From Ruminococcus_G sp964621905 (GTDB lineage: Bacteria > Bacillota > Clostridia > Lachnospirales > Lachnospiraceae), in NCBI GenBank assembly GCA_964621905.1, contig CAZUNG010000001.1:62001-126000 (forward strand): a stretch of 64,000 bases of DNA, given 5' to 3'. Both the position numbers and the translations under genes were made by a program. The notes beneath the pieces were generated by a model. That model did no database searches. It was given only the letters and a program-made list of their open reading frames with translations, and was not told the origin of the DNA. Of the stretch, positions 16,405 to 25,136 are shown in pieces. Numbering within the stretch: position 1 is the stretch's first letter; every line of letters begins with the position of its first letter.

Positions 16405-18171
16405 ATGAAGAAGATTATTGACTTGATTACAAATGAAATGGTATCCGCCTTTAAAAATGCGGGATATGATGAGACATATGCAAAGGTGACAATTTCCAAC
16501 CGTCCTGATCTGTGTGAGTACCAGTGTAATGGCGCCATGGCAGCTGCCAAAGCTTATAAAAAGGCTCCTCTGGTGATTGCAGAGGAGGTCATTGCGCAGC
16601 TTTGTGACAGCAGCGTGTTTGAGCGGTCGGAAGCCGTAAAGCCTGGATTTATCAATCTGAAGGTGAATCAGGAATTTCTCGCGGATTATCTGCGCCAGAT
16701 GCAGGCTGACAGCCACCTGTCGGTAGAAAAGGCAGCACAGCCCAAAACGATCATTCTGGATTACGGCGGACCGAATGTTGCAAAACCGCTGCATGTAGGT
16801 CACCTGCGCTCCGCCATTATTGGTGAGAGTATCAAACGTATGGGGCGTTTTGTAGGACATAACATGATCGGTGACGTACATCTGGGTGACTGGGGACTTC
16901 AGATGGGACTGATCATTACTGAGCTGAAAGAGCGCAAACCGGATCTTGCCTATTTTCAGGAAGACTATACGGGAGAATACCCAGGCGAGGCGCCGTTTAC
17001 GATCGGAGAGCTGGAAGAGATTTATCCGGCTGCCAGTGCAAAATCCAAGGAAGATGCAGAATATAAAGAACGGGCCATGGAAGCTACCCATCTGCTGCAG
17101 CAGGGAAATCCGGGATACCGTGCACTCTGGAATCATATCATGCAGGTATCTGTCAATGATCTGAAAAAGAATTATAAAAAATTAAATGTTACCTTTGATC
17201 TCTGGAAAAAAGAATCGGATGCCCAGCCGTATATTCCGGAAATGGTAGAGTATATGAAACGTGAAGGATATGCTCATCTGGATGACGGAGCGCTTGTGGT
17301 GGATGTAAAAGAGGAGAGCGATACAAAAGAGATTCCTCCGTGTATGATCCTGAAATCAGATGGAGCATCCCTTTACAACACGACAGATCTTGCCACGATC
17401 GTAGAGCGCATGAAGCTGTTTGAGCCAGACGAGATTATTTACATTGTGGATAAGCGGCAGGAATTGTATTTCACACAGGTATTCCGCTGTGCCAGAAAAA
17501 CAGGGCTGGTGAAAGAAGACACAGGGCTCTTTTTCCTCGGCTTTGGAACGATGAATGGAAAAGACGGAAAACCATTCAAAACAAGAGAAGGCGGTGTCAT
17601 GCGTCTGGAAACACTGCTTCAGGAAATCACAGATGAGATGTATCAGAAGATTTCTGAGAACAGGAATGTAAAAGAAGAAGATGCCAGGACAACTGCTGAG
17701 ATGGTCGGGCTGTCTGCCATAAAATATGGAGATCTCTCCAATCAGGCATCGAAAGACTATATTTTCGACGTTGACCGTTTCACTTCTTTTGAAGGAGATA
17801 CAGGACCGTATATTTTATATACAACGGTGAGGATCAAATCGATTCTGACCCGTTTTCTGGAAGCGGGAGGTTCCCTGGATCATGGAGAAATTCTGGAAGC
17901 AAAGAGTGACAGTGAAAAAGAACTGATGCTTAAACTGGCACGCTTTAATGGTGTTGTGGAAAATGCATTCGAGGAGAAGGCACCTCATAAGCTGTGTGCA
18001 TATATCTATGAACTGGCAAATGATTTCAACCGTTTTTATCATGAGACGAAGATTTTGACAGAAGGAAATGCTGCTCAGAAAGCCTCCTGGATCCAGCTGC
18101 TGAAACTGACGCGTGATGTGCTGGAGGCAAATATCGACATGCTGGGTTTTGAAGCACCTGAAAGAATGTAA
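16405..18171 (+). CDS. argS: Arginine-tRNA ligase
   Basis: This class I synthetase of 588 residues charges tRNA-Arg. The HIGH motif appears as HVGHLRS around residue 135, the KMSKS region appears as the family-typical variant KPFKTREGG near 390, and a DALR anticodon-binding domain forms the C-terminus (LILYTTVRIKSIL onward). An N-terminal ArgRS additional domain covers about residues 1-110. The start ATG 16405 follows GGAGG with good spacing. It lies 18 bases after the LUD gene and is probably co-transcribed with it. A hairpin after the stop (18196-18221) likely ends transcription. Confidence 0.96.
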   Translation: MKKIIDLITNEMVSAFKNAGYDETYAKVTISNRPDLCEYQCNGAMAAAKAYKKAPLVIAEEVIAQLCDSSVFERSEAVKPGFINLKVNQEFLADYLRQMQADSHLSVEKAAQPKTIILDYGGPNVAKPLHVGHLRSAIIGESIKRMGRFVGHNMIGDVHLGDWGLQMGLIITELKERKPDLAYFQEDYTGEYPGEAPFTIGELEEIYPAASAKSKEDAEYKERAMEATHLLQQGNPGYRALWNHIMQVSVNDLKKNYKKLNVTFDLWKKESDAQPYIPEMVEYMKREGYAHLDDGALVVDVKEESDTKEIPPCMILKSDGASLYNTTDLATIVERMKLFEPDEIIYIVDKRQELYFTQVFRCARKTGLVKEDTGLFFLGFGTMNGKDGKPFKTREGGVMRLETLLQEITDEMYQKISENRNVKEEDARTTAEMVGLSAIKYGDLSNQASKDYIFDVDRFTSFEGDTGPYILYTTVRIKSILTRFLEAGGSLDHGEILEAKSDSEKELMLKLARFNGVVENAFEEKAPHKLCAYIYELANDFNRFYHETKILTEGNAAQKASWIQLLKLTRDVLEANIDMLGFEAPERM

Positions 18172-18195
18172 GTGGTATCGTGAAGCATATGGATG

Positions 18196-18221
18196 TAAGC
18201 CCGGGGAATTCTCCGGGCTTA
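18196..18221 (+). terminator. Hairpin after argS
   Basis: TAAGCCCGGGGA (18196-18207) and TCTCCGGGCTTA (18210-18221) form a near-perfect inverted repeat centred on AATT with one G-U pair. The following bases are not T-rich, so it is a stable 3' end hairpin more than a textbook terminator. Confidence 0.55.
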
Positions 18222-18390
18222 TGTTAAAAACAAAATGCAAAGTACAAAACTGCACTTGCAGTAAATGACATGGTGTGATATTCTGAAATCAGATTCCTGT
18301 GCCATACGGCATATCCGGGCAATTCGCCCACATTTTCCAGACGAAAAAAACATACGCAACATGATACCATAAAGCGGGGTGATCCGTATC

Positions 18391-20163
18391 ATGAAAAAAG
18401 GCACCATACTTTGCGGCAAATATCATCTGCTGGAGGAACTCGGCCACGGGAGCGGCGGCCGTGTTTTCCTTGCAGTGGACATTCTGTTAAAAAAACGCTG
18501 GGCCATCAAAGTATTCACCGATATTGGTCTGCACAGACAGGAGATTCAGATACTCAAAGAACTTGAACATCCGATGATTCCGCGTATTGTGGAATATATA
18601 GAGGAAAGTGGCAGTATCTGTCTGGTGATGGATTACCTGGAAGGTGCTGATCTGGCAGTTCTGCACAGGGGCGGACGTACATTTTCACGAAATGAAATTT
18701 TACACTTTGCCATTTCTGTCTGTGAGATCCTTGAGTATCTTCACAGCAGGCAGCCGCCTGTCATTTACCGGGATTTAAAACCGCACAACCTGCTGCTGCA
18801 GAAAAACGGAATGCTGAAGCTGGTCGATTTTGGAAGCGCCTGTTTTTTGAAAACAGAGCCGGCAAAGGATGAACTGCAGGCGGGCACAAAGGGATATGCG
18901 GCGCCGGAACAGTTTGGCGGGAAGAGTGATGCGCGAACGGACCTGTATGCACTTGGTGTGACATTTGACCTTTTGTATGACGGAACGGATCGCAGGCTGC
19001 GTCACATCCTGCGAAAGTGCAGGGCAGAAAATCCCGGACGGCGTTATCAAAGTGCGGCTGCACTGAAACAGAAATTGATACGAATGCAGGAAACAGATGC
19101 GTCCCGTACCACGGTGAAAAAACTTGCAGCTGCAGCGACGGTTATACTGGTGAGTCTTTCTCTTCTGCAGTATGTCATACGTCTGGGAACGGAAACGGCC
19201 TACCAGGATTATTTACTGAATGGCGAGTACCGGGCAGCCGCAGAACTGTATCCGGAGCGGGAAGACGTATATCTTAAAATGCTCCGCGAAGGCGTGAACA
19301 GCGGCAGGACAATGGATGCATTGGAGCAGACAGCCGCTCTGCGTTTTATTTACCCGGAAGAGACGGCGTCACATCAGCAGGTTTTGCTGGAAATGGGGAT
19401 GCTCTGGTTTTTGGGAAATCCTCTGGATACGGAATTCGCGGTGGATTATGAGAAAGCGTCTGAATATTTTTCTCAGCTGCCTGCGGGCCGGTTTCCGGAG
19501 GCGGACAGCGGGATGAAACTTTTGGGCGTGCTGCTGAAGGCTGCGGATACGGTGGACTGGAAACAGGCTGCAGAGGCTCTTGAGAAGCTGAAGTCGGGGA
19601 TGCATAATGATGCCGGAGTACAGAGAATCCGCCAACTGGATCTTTTGGCTTCTGTCTGGATGACGAACCGCAGCTACCTGCAGAATGCAGGAGCAGATCC
19701 GTTAAAAAAAGCGGCTTCCCTTCTGGAAGAGGCAACGGAACTTTCGGTGGAAATTAATCAAAAAGAAGCGTATACGGGGATTCAGACTGCACTGGCACAG
19801 GCGTATTATCTGGATGGAATGCTCCACGGCGACGAAGCACTGTTAAAAAAATGGGAGCATATCTACCGTTCTCTTCAGGAGGAATTACTTCCGGAAAAAC
19901 TGCGGTGTCAGAACTGGCAGCGCGCGGCGTATGTGTATGAAGAACTGCGGTCATACGATGAGGCTGCCGGCTTTTATGAGCGGCTGATTGAACATGATCC
20001 TGATGACACGGGCAATTACTGTGAATATGCATTGATGGAACTGCTGAAGCAAAAAAATACGAAGAAGGCGGTGCAGCTGTATCAAAGAGCAGGCAGGCTG
20101 CCCGACGCAGAAAAACATAGAGATTATCAGATACTGAAAGAAAGACTGGAGGGTATTGAATGA
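18391..20163 (+). CDS. Membrane serine/threonine protein kinase with TPR-like exterior
   Basis: This PknB/PrkC-type (Hanks) kinase has about 590 residues. The cytoplasmic kinase domain shows the glycine loop GHGSGG, the lysine in WAIKVF, the catalytic loop YRDLKPHN (Asp128; Tyr replaces the usual His of HRD, common in bacteria), DFG in LVDFGSA, and the APE-like YAAPEQFG. The domain is compact and ends near residue 235. One membrane helix follows at about 245-263, then some 330 residues outside with TPR-like helical repeats (for example AYVYEELRSYDEAAGFYERLIEHDPDD). PASTA repeats are absent, so it does not look like a muropeptide sensor of the standard type. The start is ATG 18391 with GCGGGG upstream; GTG 18379 is an alternative. 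It overlaps the next gene by 4 bases. Confidence 0.88.
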   Translation: MKKGTILCGKYHLLEELGHGSGGRVFLAVDILLKKRWAIKVFTDIGLHRQEIQILKELEHPMIPRIVEYIEESGSICLVMDYLEGADLAVLHRGGRTFSRNEILHFAISVCEILEYLHSRQPPVIYRDLKPHNLLLQKNGMLKLVDFGSACFLKTEPAKDELQAGTKGYAAPEQFGGKSDARTDLYALGVTFDLLYDGTDRRLRHILRKCRAENPGRRYQSAAALKQKLIRMQETDASRTTVKKLAAAATVILVSLSLLQYVIRLGTETAYQDYLLNGEYRAAAELYPEREDVYLKMLREGVNSGRTMDALEQTAALRFIYPEETASHQQVLLEMGMLWFLGNPLDTEFAVDYEKASEYFSQLPAGRFPEADSGMKLLGVLLKAADTVDWKQAAEALEKLKSGMHNDAGVQRIRQLDLLASVWMTNRSYLQNAGADPLKKAASLLEEATELSVEINQKEAYTGIQTALAQAYYLDGMLHGDEALLKKWEHIYRSLQEELLPEKLRCQNWQRAAYVYEELRSYDEAAGFYERLIEHDPDDTGNYCEYALMELLKQKNTKKAVQLYQRAGRLPDAEKHRDYQILKERLEGIE

Positions 20164-21449
20164 GAAAAAGAAAATTATGGTTCGCAATGTCGGCAGTGTA
20201 CTGTTTCCAGATAACTGCGGCGCCTGTGGCTGTACGTGCTGAGGCAGCGGCAGAAGATCAGTGTTTAGCATATGCGGTTGAAAAGACCGGGTCTGAGGAT
20301 CCGGACGAGTTGTGGAAACAACAAGAGAAGTATCATAGTGAGGAGACAGGACACCAGAGAGAAGAGGAGGTGTCGGATAAAACGGCTGATGGCAAAGAGG
20401 GTGATCTGACGGATAAAGAAGGACTGCCGGCACCAGAGGAACCGGAAGTTCCGGAGACGACCGTACCGGAAGTTCCGGAGACAACCGTACCGGAAGAACC
20501 GGAGGATGAGCCGGGACAGATGCCGGTTGAACCGGAAACGTCCGTTTTGGAAGAACCGGCAGACGGGCGGGAACAGATACCGGCTGAACCAGAGAAACAG
20601 GAAGCAGAGCAGACACCAAATGAACCAAAACAGGAGGCGGTCAGTCAGGAAACAGGGAAAGCCGTAACGCCGGTAAACGAACAGCAAGGGCAACTACGGG
20701 ATCCCGAGGCAAACATGCAGCGCCAGGAGGAAATGATACCACCCGTCTGTCCGGTGGAAATCCTTCCGAAATCGCCGGAGATCCGCTTTATGAATCTGGG
20801 ACCTGCCACGGCGAGCAGAGGGAAACTGTCACCGGAAATCATCATTACAGACGTAACGCTGCAGCAGGGAAAGGTCGAGGTGCTGCTGACAGATGAGAAC
20901 GGCAGAATGATTGCGGCAGTACCGGAGCTGAGACAGGAAGGAAACCGCCTGTTTTGTACAATCGATGAGATCAGCCGGGACGGAAGGTATACGCTGCTCG
21001 TGAGGGGGGAAAATGGATATGGTGCCGGGGCAGAGAAAAAATGTACGTTTACAGTAAACAGAAACGGGACCGCCTTTACTGCCTTAAGCGATGGAGGAGA
21101 GACAAAGCCGGAAGGTTTTATTCCGGCAGTCAGAATGCAGAATCCGGATCATATCCGCATCATATCCTGCATGCTGAACGGAAGAGAAGTAGACTATTTC
21201 TGGGATGGAGAACTGCTCAGGATAGACCACAGTGAAGTTTTGAGCGGAAAAAACACAGTGACCTTGGAGACGAAGGATGGTGCCGGGAATGTCAGCTCTA
21301 TGGAACCGTGGGAGTTTTATATTCAGGCAGATGACCAGGAAAAGGAAGTGCTGGAAACAGAGCCGAAAATAAAACAGGAAAAAGTATCCTGGCTGAAAAA
21401 AATTTCAGAACTGCTGCTGTATTTGTTGAAAATAGTATTATCGGTTTAA
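20160..21449 (+). CDS. Secreted Glu/Pro-rich Ig-like surface protein
   Basis: This 429-residue exported protein has a signal peptide ending near AVRAEA (residue 30). Residues about 45-185 are acidic and rich in Glu, Pro and Thr with EVPETTVP repeats, a flexible wall-spanning stalk. Two Ig/Ig-like beta segments follow (about 205-300 and 300-390). A C-terminal hydrophobic helix (LLLYLLKIVLSV) follows a basic KK and may anchor it; no LPxTG motif is present. The start overlaps the kinase stop (ATGA), so it is translationally coupled to the kinase and is the natural candidate for an extracellular partner or substrate of that system. The family is not recognised. Confidence 0.8.
   Translation: MRKRKLWFAMSAVYCFQITAAPVAVRAEAAAEDQCLAYAVEKTGSEDPDELWKQQEKYHSEETGHQREEEVSDKTADGKEGDLTDKEGLPAPEEPEVPETTVPEVPETTVPEEPEDEPGQMPVEPETSVLEEPADGREQIPAEPEKQEAEQTPNEPKQEAVSQETGKAVTPVNEQQGQLRDPEANMQRQEEMIPPVCPVEILPKSPEIRFMNLGPATASRGKLSPEIIITDVTLQQGKVEVLLTDENGRMIAAVPELRQEGNRLFCTIDEISRDGRYTLLVRGENGYGAGAEKKCTFTVNRNGTAFTALSDGGETKPEGFIPAVRMQNPDHIRIISCMLNGREVDYFWDGELLRIDHSEVLSGKNTVTLETKDGAGNVSSMEPWEFYIQADDQEKEVLETEPKIKQEKVSWLKKISELLLYLLKIVLSV
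20442..20489 (+). repeat. 24-base tandem repeat in surface-protein stalk
   Basis: Two nearly identical 24-base units (20442-20465 and 20466-20489, one difference) encode the eight-residue repeat PEVPETTV, with a partial third copy after. The copy number could change by slippage and alter stalk length. Confidence 0.75.
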
Positions 21450-21464
21450 TTATAGCTGGAATTG

Positions 21465-21502
21465 TGTTATAATTTGAACATGGCTGTGGGCATAAGCCAC
21501 AG
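21465..21502 (+). promoter_or_regulatory. Extended -10 promoter and leader hairpin of amidase gene
   Basis: TGTTATAAT at 21465-21473 matches the extended -10 element; the -35 region (TTTAAT at 21445-21450) is weak. A hairpin GCTGTGG (21483-21489) with CCACAGC (21496-21502) lies in the leader. This would let the amidase be expressed apart from the kinase. Confidence 0.45.
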
Positions 21503-21547
21503 CAAAGTCTGCTTAACAACGAAGAGAAAAAGAGGTGGAGTTGACGT

Positions 21548-23284
21548 ATGAAAAAATCAATTTGGACAAAAGCAGTGATTTTGGCAGTGGTTTTCAGTAT
21601 GCTGATATCAGGTACAGTCTGGGCAGCAGAAGACCAAACCACTCAGAAGATGACTGGAAAAGAAGAAATACAGACAGAAGAAAATGCAGAACAGAATACG
21701 GAAAGTGCTCCGGAAGTCCCGGACATAAAGGAGCCGCAGGACATGGCCGATTCTGAAGAGACAGAAGAGAAGCAGGAAACTCCTGATTCTGAGGAAACCG
21801 AAAAACCGGGGGAGACACCGGATGACGGGAAGGAAGATATGGCGGACGTACAGGATTCTGAAGTCCTTCCTGAGGCGGAACAAGAAGGCCCGCAGCTGTA
21901 TGTCAGCCGTGCCAAACTGGAGCCGGGCTGGAAGGAAAAAGACGGCAGACTGTGGTATCTGAATGAGGACGGCACGTATCCGGCTTCTGAATGGCAAAAA
22001 ATCGGCAACTATACGTTCCGGTTTGACCAAAATGGCTATCTGATGACCGGCTGGCAGGTGATTGACGGAAAAACGTATTTTTTGAAACGGACTGGAGCAG
22101 CTGGAATCAAAGGGGCTATGCTCAGAGGCTGGCAGAACGTTGATAAAAAGACATATTATTTTAAAATGTCAGGTGATAAAATGGGGGTAATGTTCACCGG
22201 ACTTCAGAGCATTGGGGAAAAGCGGTATTATTTTACACCTGATGGAGCAGACGGTGTAAAAGGCAGCCTTGTCGCAAAAGGCTGGACTAAAATTTCCGGC
22301 AAAGGCACTTATTACTTTAAGATGACCGGCGAAAAGGGAATCAAGGGTGTAGCGCTGACCGGCTGGCAGAGCATCGGGGGGAAAACCTATTATTTTAAAC
22401 AGACGCAGAGCCTTACAGGCGTCATGTTCAAAGGATGGAAAAGCATCGGCGGAAAATGGTACTATTTTAAGCAGACGGGAAACAATCCGGATATCGGACG
22501 AATGTTCATCGGCTGGCAGACAATCGGGGGCAAGCGATATTTTCTGAAGCGAACAGGTACTTACGGTGTGAAAGGCGTTATGCTGACCGGATGGCAGAAG
22601 ATCGACGGAAAAGAATACTATTTCAATCCAAGCGGAGAATATGTTCCGGGCAAAAAGCGTATCAAGGTGGCAATAGATGCCGGACACCAGAGAAAAGGCA
22701 ATTCTGAAAAAGAGCCGATTGGACCGGGGGCTTCTGAGATGAAAGCAAAAGTCTCATCGGGTACATACGGGAACTGGTCAAAGCTGAATGAATATGAGCT
22801 GAATCTGATTGTCGCAAAGAAACTGCAGACAGAACTGAAAAACCGCGGATACGATGTTTATATGATTCGAACGACACACGATGTAAACATCAGCAATTCG
22901 GAGCGTGCAAAAATGGCGGCAAAGGCAGGAGCTGATATCCTGGTAAGAATTCATGCAAATGGTGACAGCAGCAGCAGTACTGACGGAGCGCTGACAATGG
23001 CGCCTTCCGGGTCGAACCGTTATCTGACAAACAGCAATATCAAGGCCTCTCAGAGTCTCTCGCAAAAGATTATCGACAGCTTTTGCAAAGCTACAGGTTC
23101 AAAGAACAGAGGAGTTCTTTATGCAGACAATATGAGCGGCATCAACTGGAGTACCATTCCGGTCACGATCGTAGAGATGGGATTTATGAGCAATCGGACG
23201 GATGATTTGAATATGGCGAAAAGTTCTTTCCAGGATAAGATGGCAGAGGGAATGGCAAACGGGATTGACCGTTATTTTTCGTAG
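21548..23284 (+). CDS. N-acetylmuramoyl-L-alanine amidase with cell-wall-binding repeats
   Basis: This is a secreted peptidoglycan hydrolase of 578 residues. A signal peptide ends near residue 27 (VWAAED). An acidic linker (about 28-115) leads into some ten ~20-residue aromatic/Gly cell-wall-binding repeats of the choline-binding/glucan-binding type, each like GWQSIGGKTYYFK, to about residue 365. The amidase_3 domain runs from about 372 to the end. Its zinc and catalytic residues are visible as DAGH, NEYELN, RIHAN and VEMGF. It cleaves the bond between muramic acid and the stem peptide. The start ATG 21548 follows AGAGGTGGAG. Its position after the kinase and surface protein suggests a cell-wall remodelling locus. 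The choline or teichoic-acid ligand is not deducible. Confidence 0.93.
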   Translation: MKKSIWTKAVILAVVFSMLISGTVWAAEDQTTQKMTGKEEIQTEENAEQNTESAPEVPDIKEPQDMADSEETEEKQETPDSEETEKPGETPDDGKEDMADVQDSEVLPEAEQEGPQLYVSRAKLEPGWKEKDGRLWYLNEDGTYPASEWQKIGNYTFRFDQNGYLMTGWQVIDGKTYFLKRTGAAGIKGAMLRGWQNVDKKTYYFKMSGDKMGVMFTGLQSIGEKRYYFTPDGADGVKGSLVAKGWTKISGKGTYYFKMTGEKGIKGVALTGWQSIGGKTYYFKQTQSLTGVMFKGWKSIGGKWYYFKQTGNNPDIGRMFIGWQTIGGKRYFLKRTGTYGVKGVMLTGWQKIDGKEYYFNPSGEYVPGKKRIKVAIDAGHQRKGNSEKEPIGPGASEMKAKVSSGTYGNWSKLNEYELNLIVAKKLQTELKNRGYDVYMIRTTHDVNISNSERAKMAAKAGADILVRIHANGDSSSSTDGALTMAPSGSNRYLTNSNIKASQSLSQKIIDSFCKATGSKNRGVLYADNMSGINWSTIPVTIVEMGFMSNRTDDLNMAKSSFQDKMAEGMANGIDRYFS

Positions 23285-23304
23285 GAGTAAAGGAAGGTTA
23301 GCGT

Positions 23305-24879
23305 ATGTCACAGATAATATTGTTTGACCTGGATGGAACTTTGACAGATTCGGCAGAGGGTATCACGAAGTGTGTGCAGTACGCACTTTCGCATTTCGGA
23401 ATCAACGAACCAGACCTGGAAAAACTGAAACATTTTGTAGGGCCGCCGCTGCGTGAGCAGTTTATGAAAGCGTATCATATGCCGGAGCGGCAGGCGGATG
23501 TGGCGGTTGCCGTGTACCGTGAGCGGTATGCCAAAACCGGCATGTATGAAAACCGGCCGTATGACGGGATCGAAGAAGTCCTCAGGCTCTTAAAGGATGA
23601 GAAAAAAATATTGGGGGTAGCATCCTCAAAACCGGAAATCTATGTCAATAAAATATTAGAACATTTTCATATTGATGCATACTTTGATGTGGTGGTGGGT
23701 GCCAACATGGACGGCACGCGGACAGAAAAAGATGAGGTGATCGAAGAAGCACTGCTGCGGCTTGGCATGACTGACAGGCGGGAAGATGTGCTGATGGTCG
23801 GAGACCGCTTTTACGATGTTGAGGGAGCATTGAAATGTGGTCTGCAGTGTATCGGGGCGGGCTACGGCTATGGAAGTGAACAGGAACTGGAGCTTGCCGG
23901 AGCAGTCTATGTGGCAAAAACGGCGGAAGATCTGAAAGTTCTGTCCGACAAGTATCGGGAGGCGGAAAAAGAGGCGGTTTTAAAGGAAGCACCAGAGGAA
24001 CCTCACAAATATACAGCGATACCGCGCAATGACAGCCTGTTGAAGAAGATATGGCAGATTGTCTATCCGATGGGACTGTATTATCTGATCACCTTTGTCG
24101 TCGCACAGGCCGGAGCAGTGATTCTCTACAGTTGGCATACAATGAAAAATGCGGCTGCATCTGTCGAAGAAATGCAGGCTCTGCTCATGCAGCATACTGT
24201 TTTGTTAAATGGAATAGCGGCACTGCTGGCTATTTTCCCAATGGCGCTGTTGTATCAAAAAGATACAAGGCTAAGAGCCAGAGGAATACTGGGAACGAAG
24301 GAAAAGAACCACAGGCAGACCCGCGCAGATACGTATGCGGTCACGATTCTGTTTGCAGTGACTGCAAGCCAGGTTTTAAATGATCTGATCAATTACAGCG
24401 GGCTTGCGGATCTGTTTCCGGCTTACCCCGAGCTTCAGTCGGCCATTTTTGATGGTCAGAGTATTGTGGTTCTCTGTGTGACGGTAGGAATTCTGGCGCC
24501 TATTGTGGAAGAGATTCTTTTCCGGGGACTGGTATTCAAACGGCTGCAGGATTATACGGGGAATGGTTTCGCTGTGGTGGTATCCGGACTGCTATTTGGA
24601 ATTTATCATGAAAATATGATACAGTTTGTCTATGCAGGACTGCTCGGCATTGCGTTTGCTGTGCTGATGTGCAGAACAAATTCCTTAAAAGTCGTGATTG
24701 TTGCACATGCGGCAGCAAACTTGTGGTCCCTGCTTGGGAGAAACTTCGTAAATGCACTGGCGGCAACGAATGTCATGGCGTACAGTATTCTGCTGGGGGT
24801 ATTTGTGATACTTGCACTGCTCTCCGGTGTCTATCTGATGGGAAATAAAAAAATCCGCAGCAGAAAAAAAACATCCTGA
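23305..24879 (+). CDS. Fusion of HAD phosphatase and CPBP membrane protease
   Basis: Two unrelated domains are joined in one 524-residue frame. Residues 1-215 are a HAD hydrolase of the phosphoglycolate phosphatase type: DLDGTLTDSAEG at the start, SSKPE, and VGDRFYDVEGA as the Mg-binding motif. After a charged linker, residues about 245-510 are a multi-helix CPBP (CAAX protease/bacteriocin-processing) domain with EEILFRG at about 402-408, a downstream HENM and the HAAAN motif. CPBP proteins process peptides or confer self-immunity to bacteriocins in some bacteria. The frame is continuous and no RBS or start is evident at the junction, so the fusion looks real. The start ATG 23305 follows GGAAGG. 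A strong terminator follows. Confidence 0.88.
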   Translation: MSQIILFDLDGTLTDSAEGITKCVQYALSHFGINEPDLEKLKHFVGPPLREQFMKAYHMPERQADVAVAVYRERYAKTGMYENRPYDGIEEVLRLLKDEKKILGVASSKPEIYVNKILEHFHIDAYFDVVVGANMDGTRTEKDEVIEEALLRLGMTDRREDVLMVGDRFYDVEGALKCGLQCIGAGYGYGSEQELELAGAVYVAKTAEDLKVLSDKYREAEKEAVLKEAPEEPHKYTAIPRNDSLLKKIWQIVYPMGLYYLITFVVAQAGAVILYSWHTMKNAAASVEEMQALLMQHTVLLNGIAALLAIFPMALLYQKDTRLRARGILGTKEKNHRQTRADTYAVTILFAVTASQVLNDLINYSGLADLFPAYPELQSAIFDGQSIVVLCVTVGILAPIVEEILFRGLVFKRLQDYTGNGFAVVVSGLLFGIYHENMIQFVYAGLLGIAFAVLMCRTNSLKVVIVAHAAANLWSLLGRNFVNALAATNVMAYSILLGVFVILALLSGVYLMGNKKIRSRKKTS

Positions 24880-24892
24880 CAGTGAAAAAAAT

Positions 24893-24942
24893 CAAGCCCA
24901 AATTGCATGGGATACCCCGGTGTTTGGGCTTGAATTGTTTTT
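24893..24942 (+). terminator. Intrinsic terminator after HAD-CPBP gene
   Basis: CAAGCCCAAA (24893-24902) pairs with TTTGGGCTTG (24923-24932), with a 20-base inner loop that can pair further (GGG/CCC), followed by a T-rich tail (TTGTTTTTAAT). Confidence 0.8.
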
Positions 24943-25042
24943 AATAAAAAGAAAATACACTGAAAACAGCATAAAAAATCAAAAAAAAAGAGAAGAAATA
25001 GCAAGAAGTTTAATTATCTGACAATTTATTCATATTTTTTTG

Positions 25043-25071
25043 TTTACAAGAGGAAAAAAATATAGTATAGT
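25043..25071 (+). promoter_or_regulatory. gltB promoter
   Basis: The -35 TTTACA (25043-25048) and -10 TATAGT (25066-25071) are spaced by exactly 17 bases in a very AT-rich region. Transcription would start near 25078, giving a leader of about 60 bases with no obvious structure. Confidence 0.65.
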
Positions 25072-25136
25072 ACTTTTAGAAAAAAACAAAGACACCATTT
25101 TGTAACAAGTCCATAGAACAAACGGGAAAGGATGAG

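Noticed and set aside
19951..20628. 225-residue minus-strand frame with Pro/Val repeats
   Set aside because: It is the reverse reading of the Glu/Pro repeat stalk and kinase end; composition follows the plus-strand repeat.
22031..22660. Regular repeats of about 60-75 bases that might suggest an array
   Set aside because: They encode aromatic cell-wall-binding repeats in the amidase; DNA identity is low and there are no spacers.
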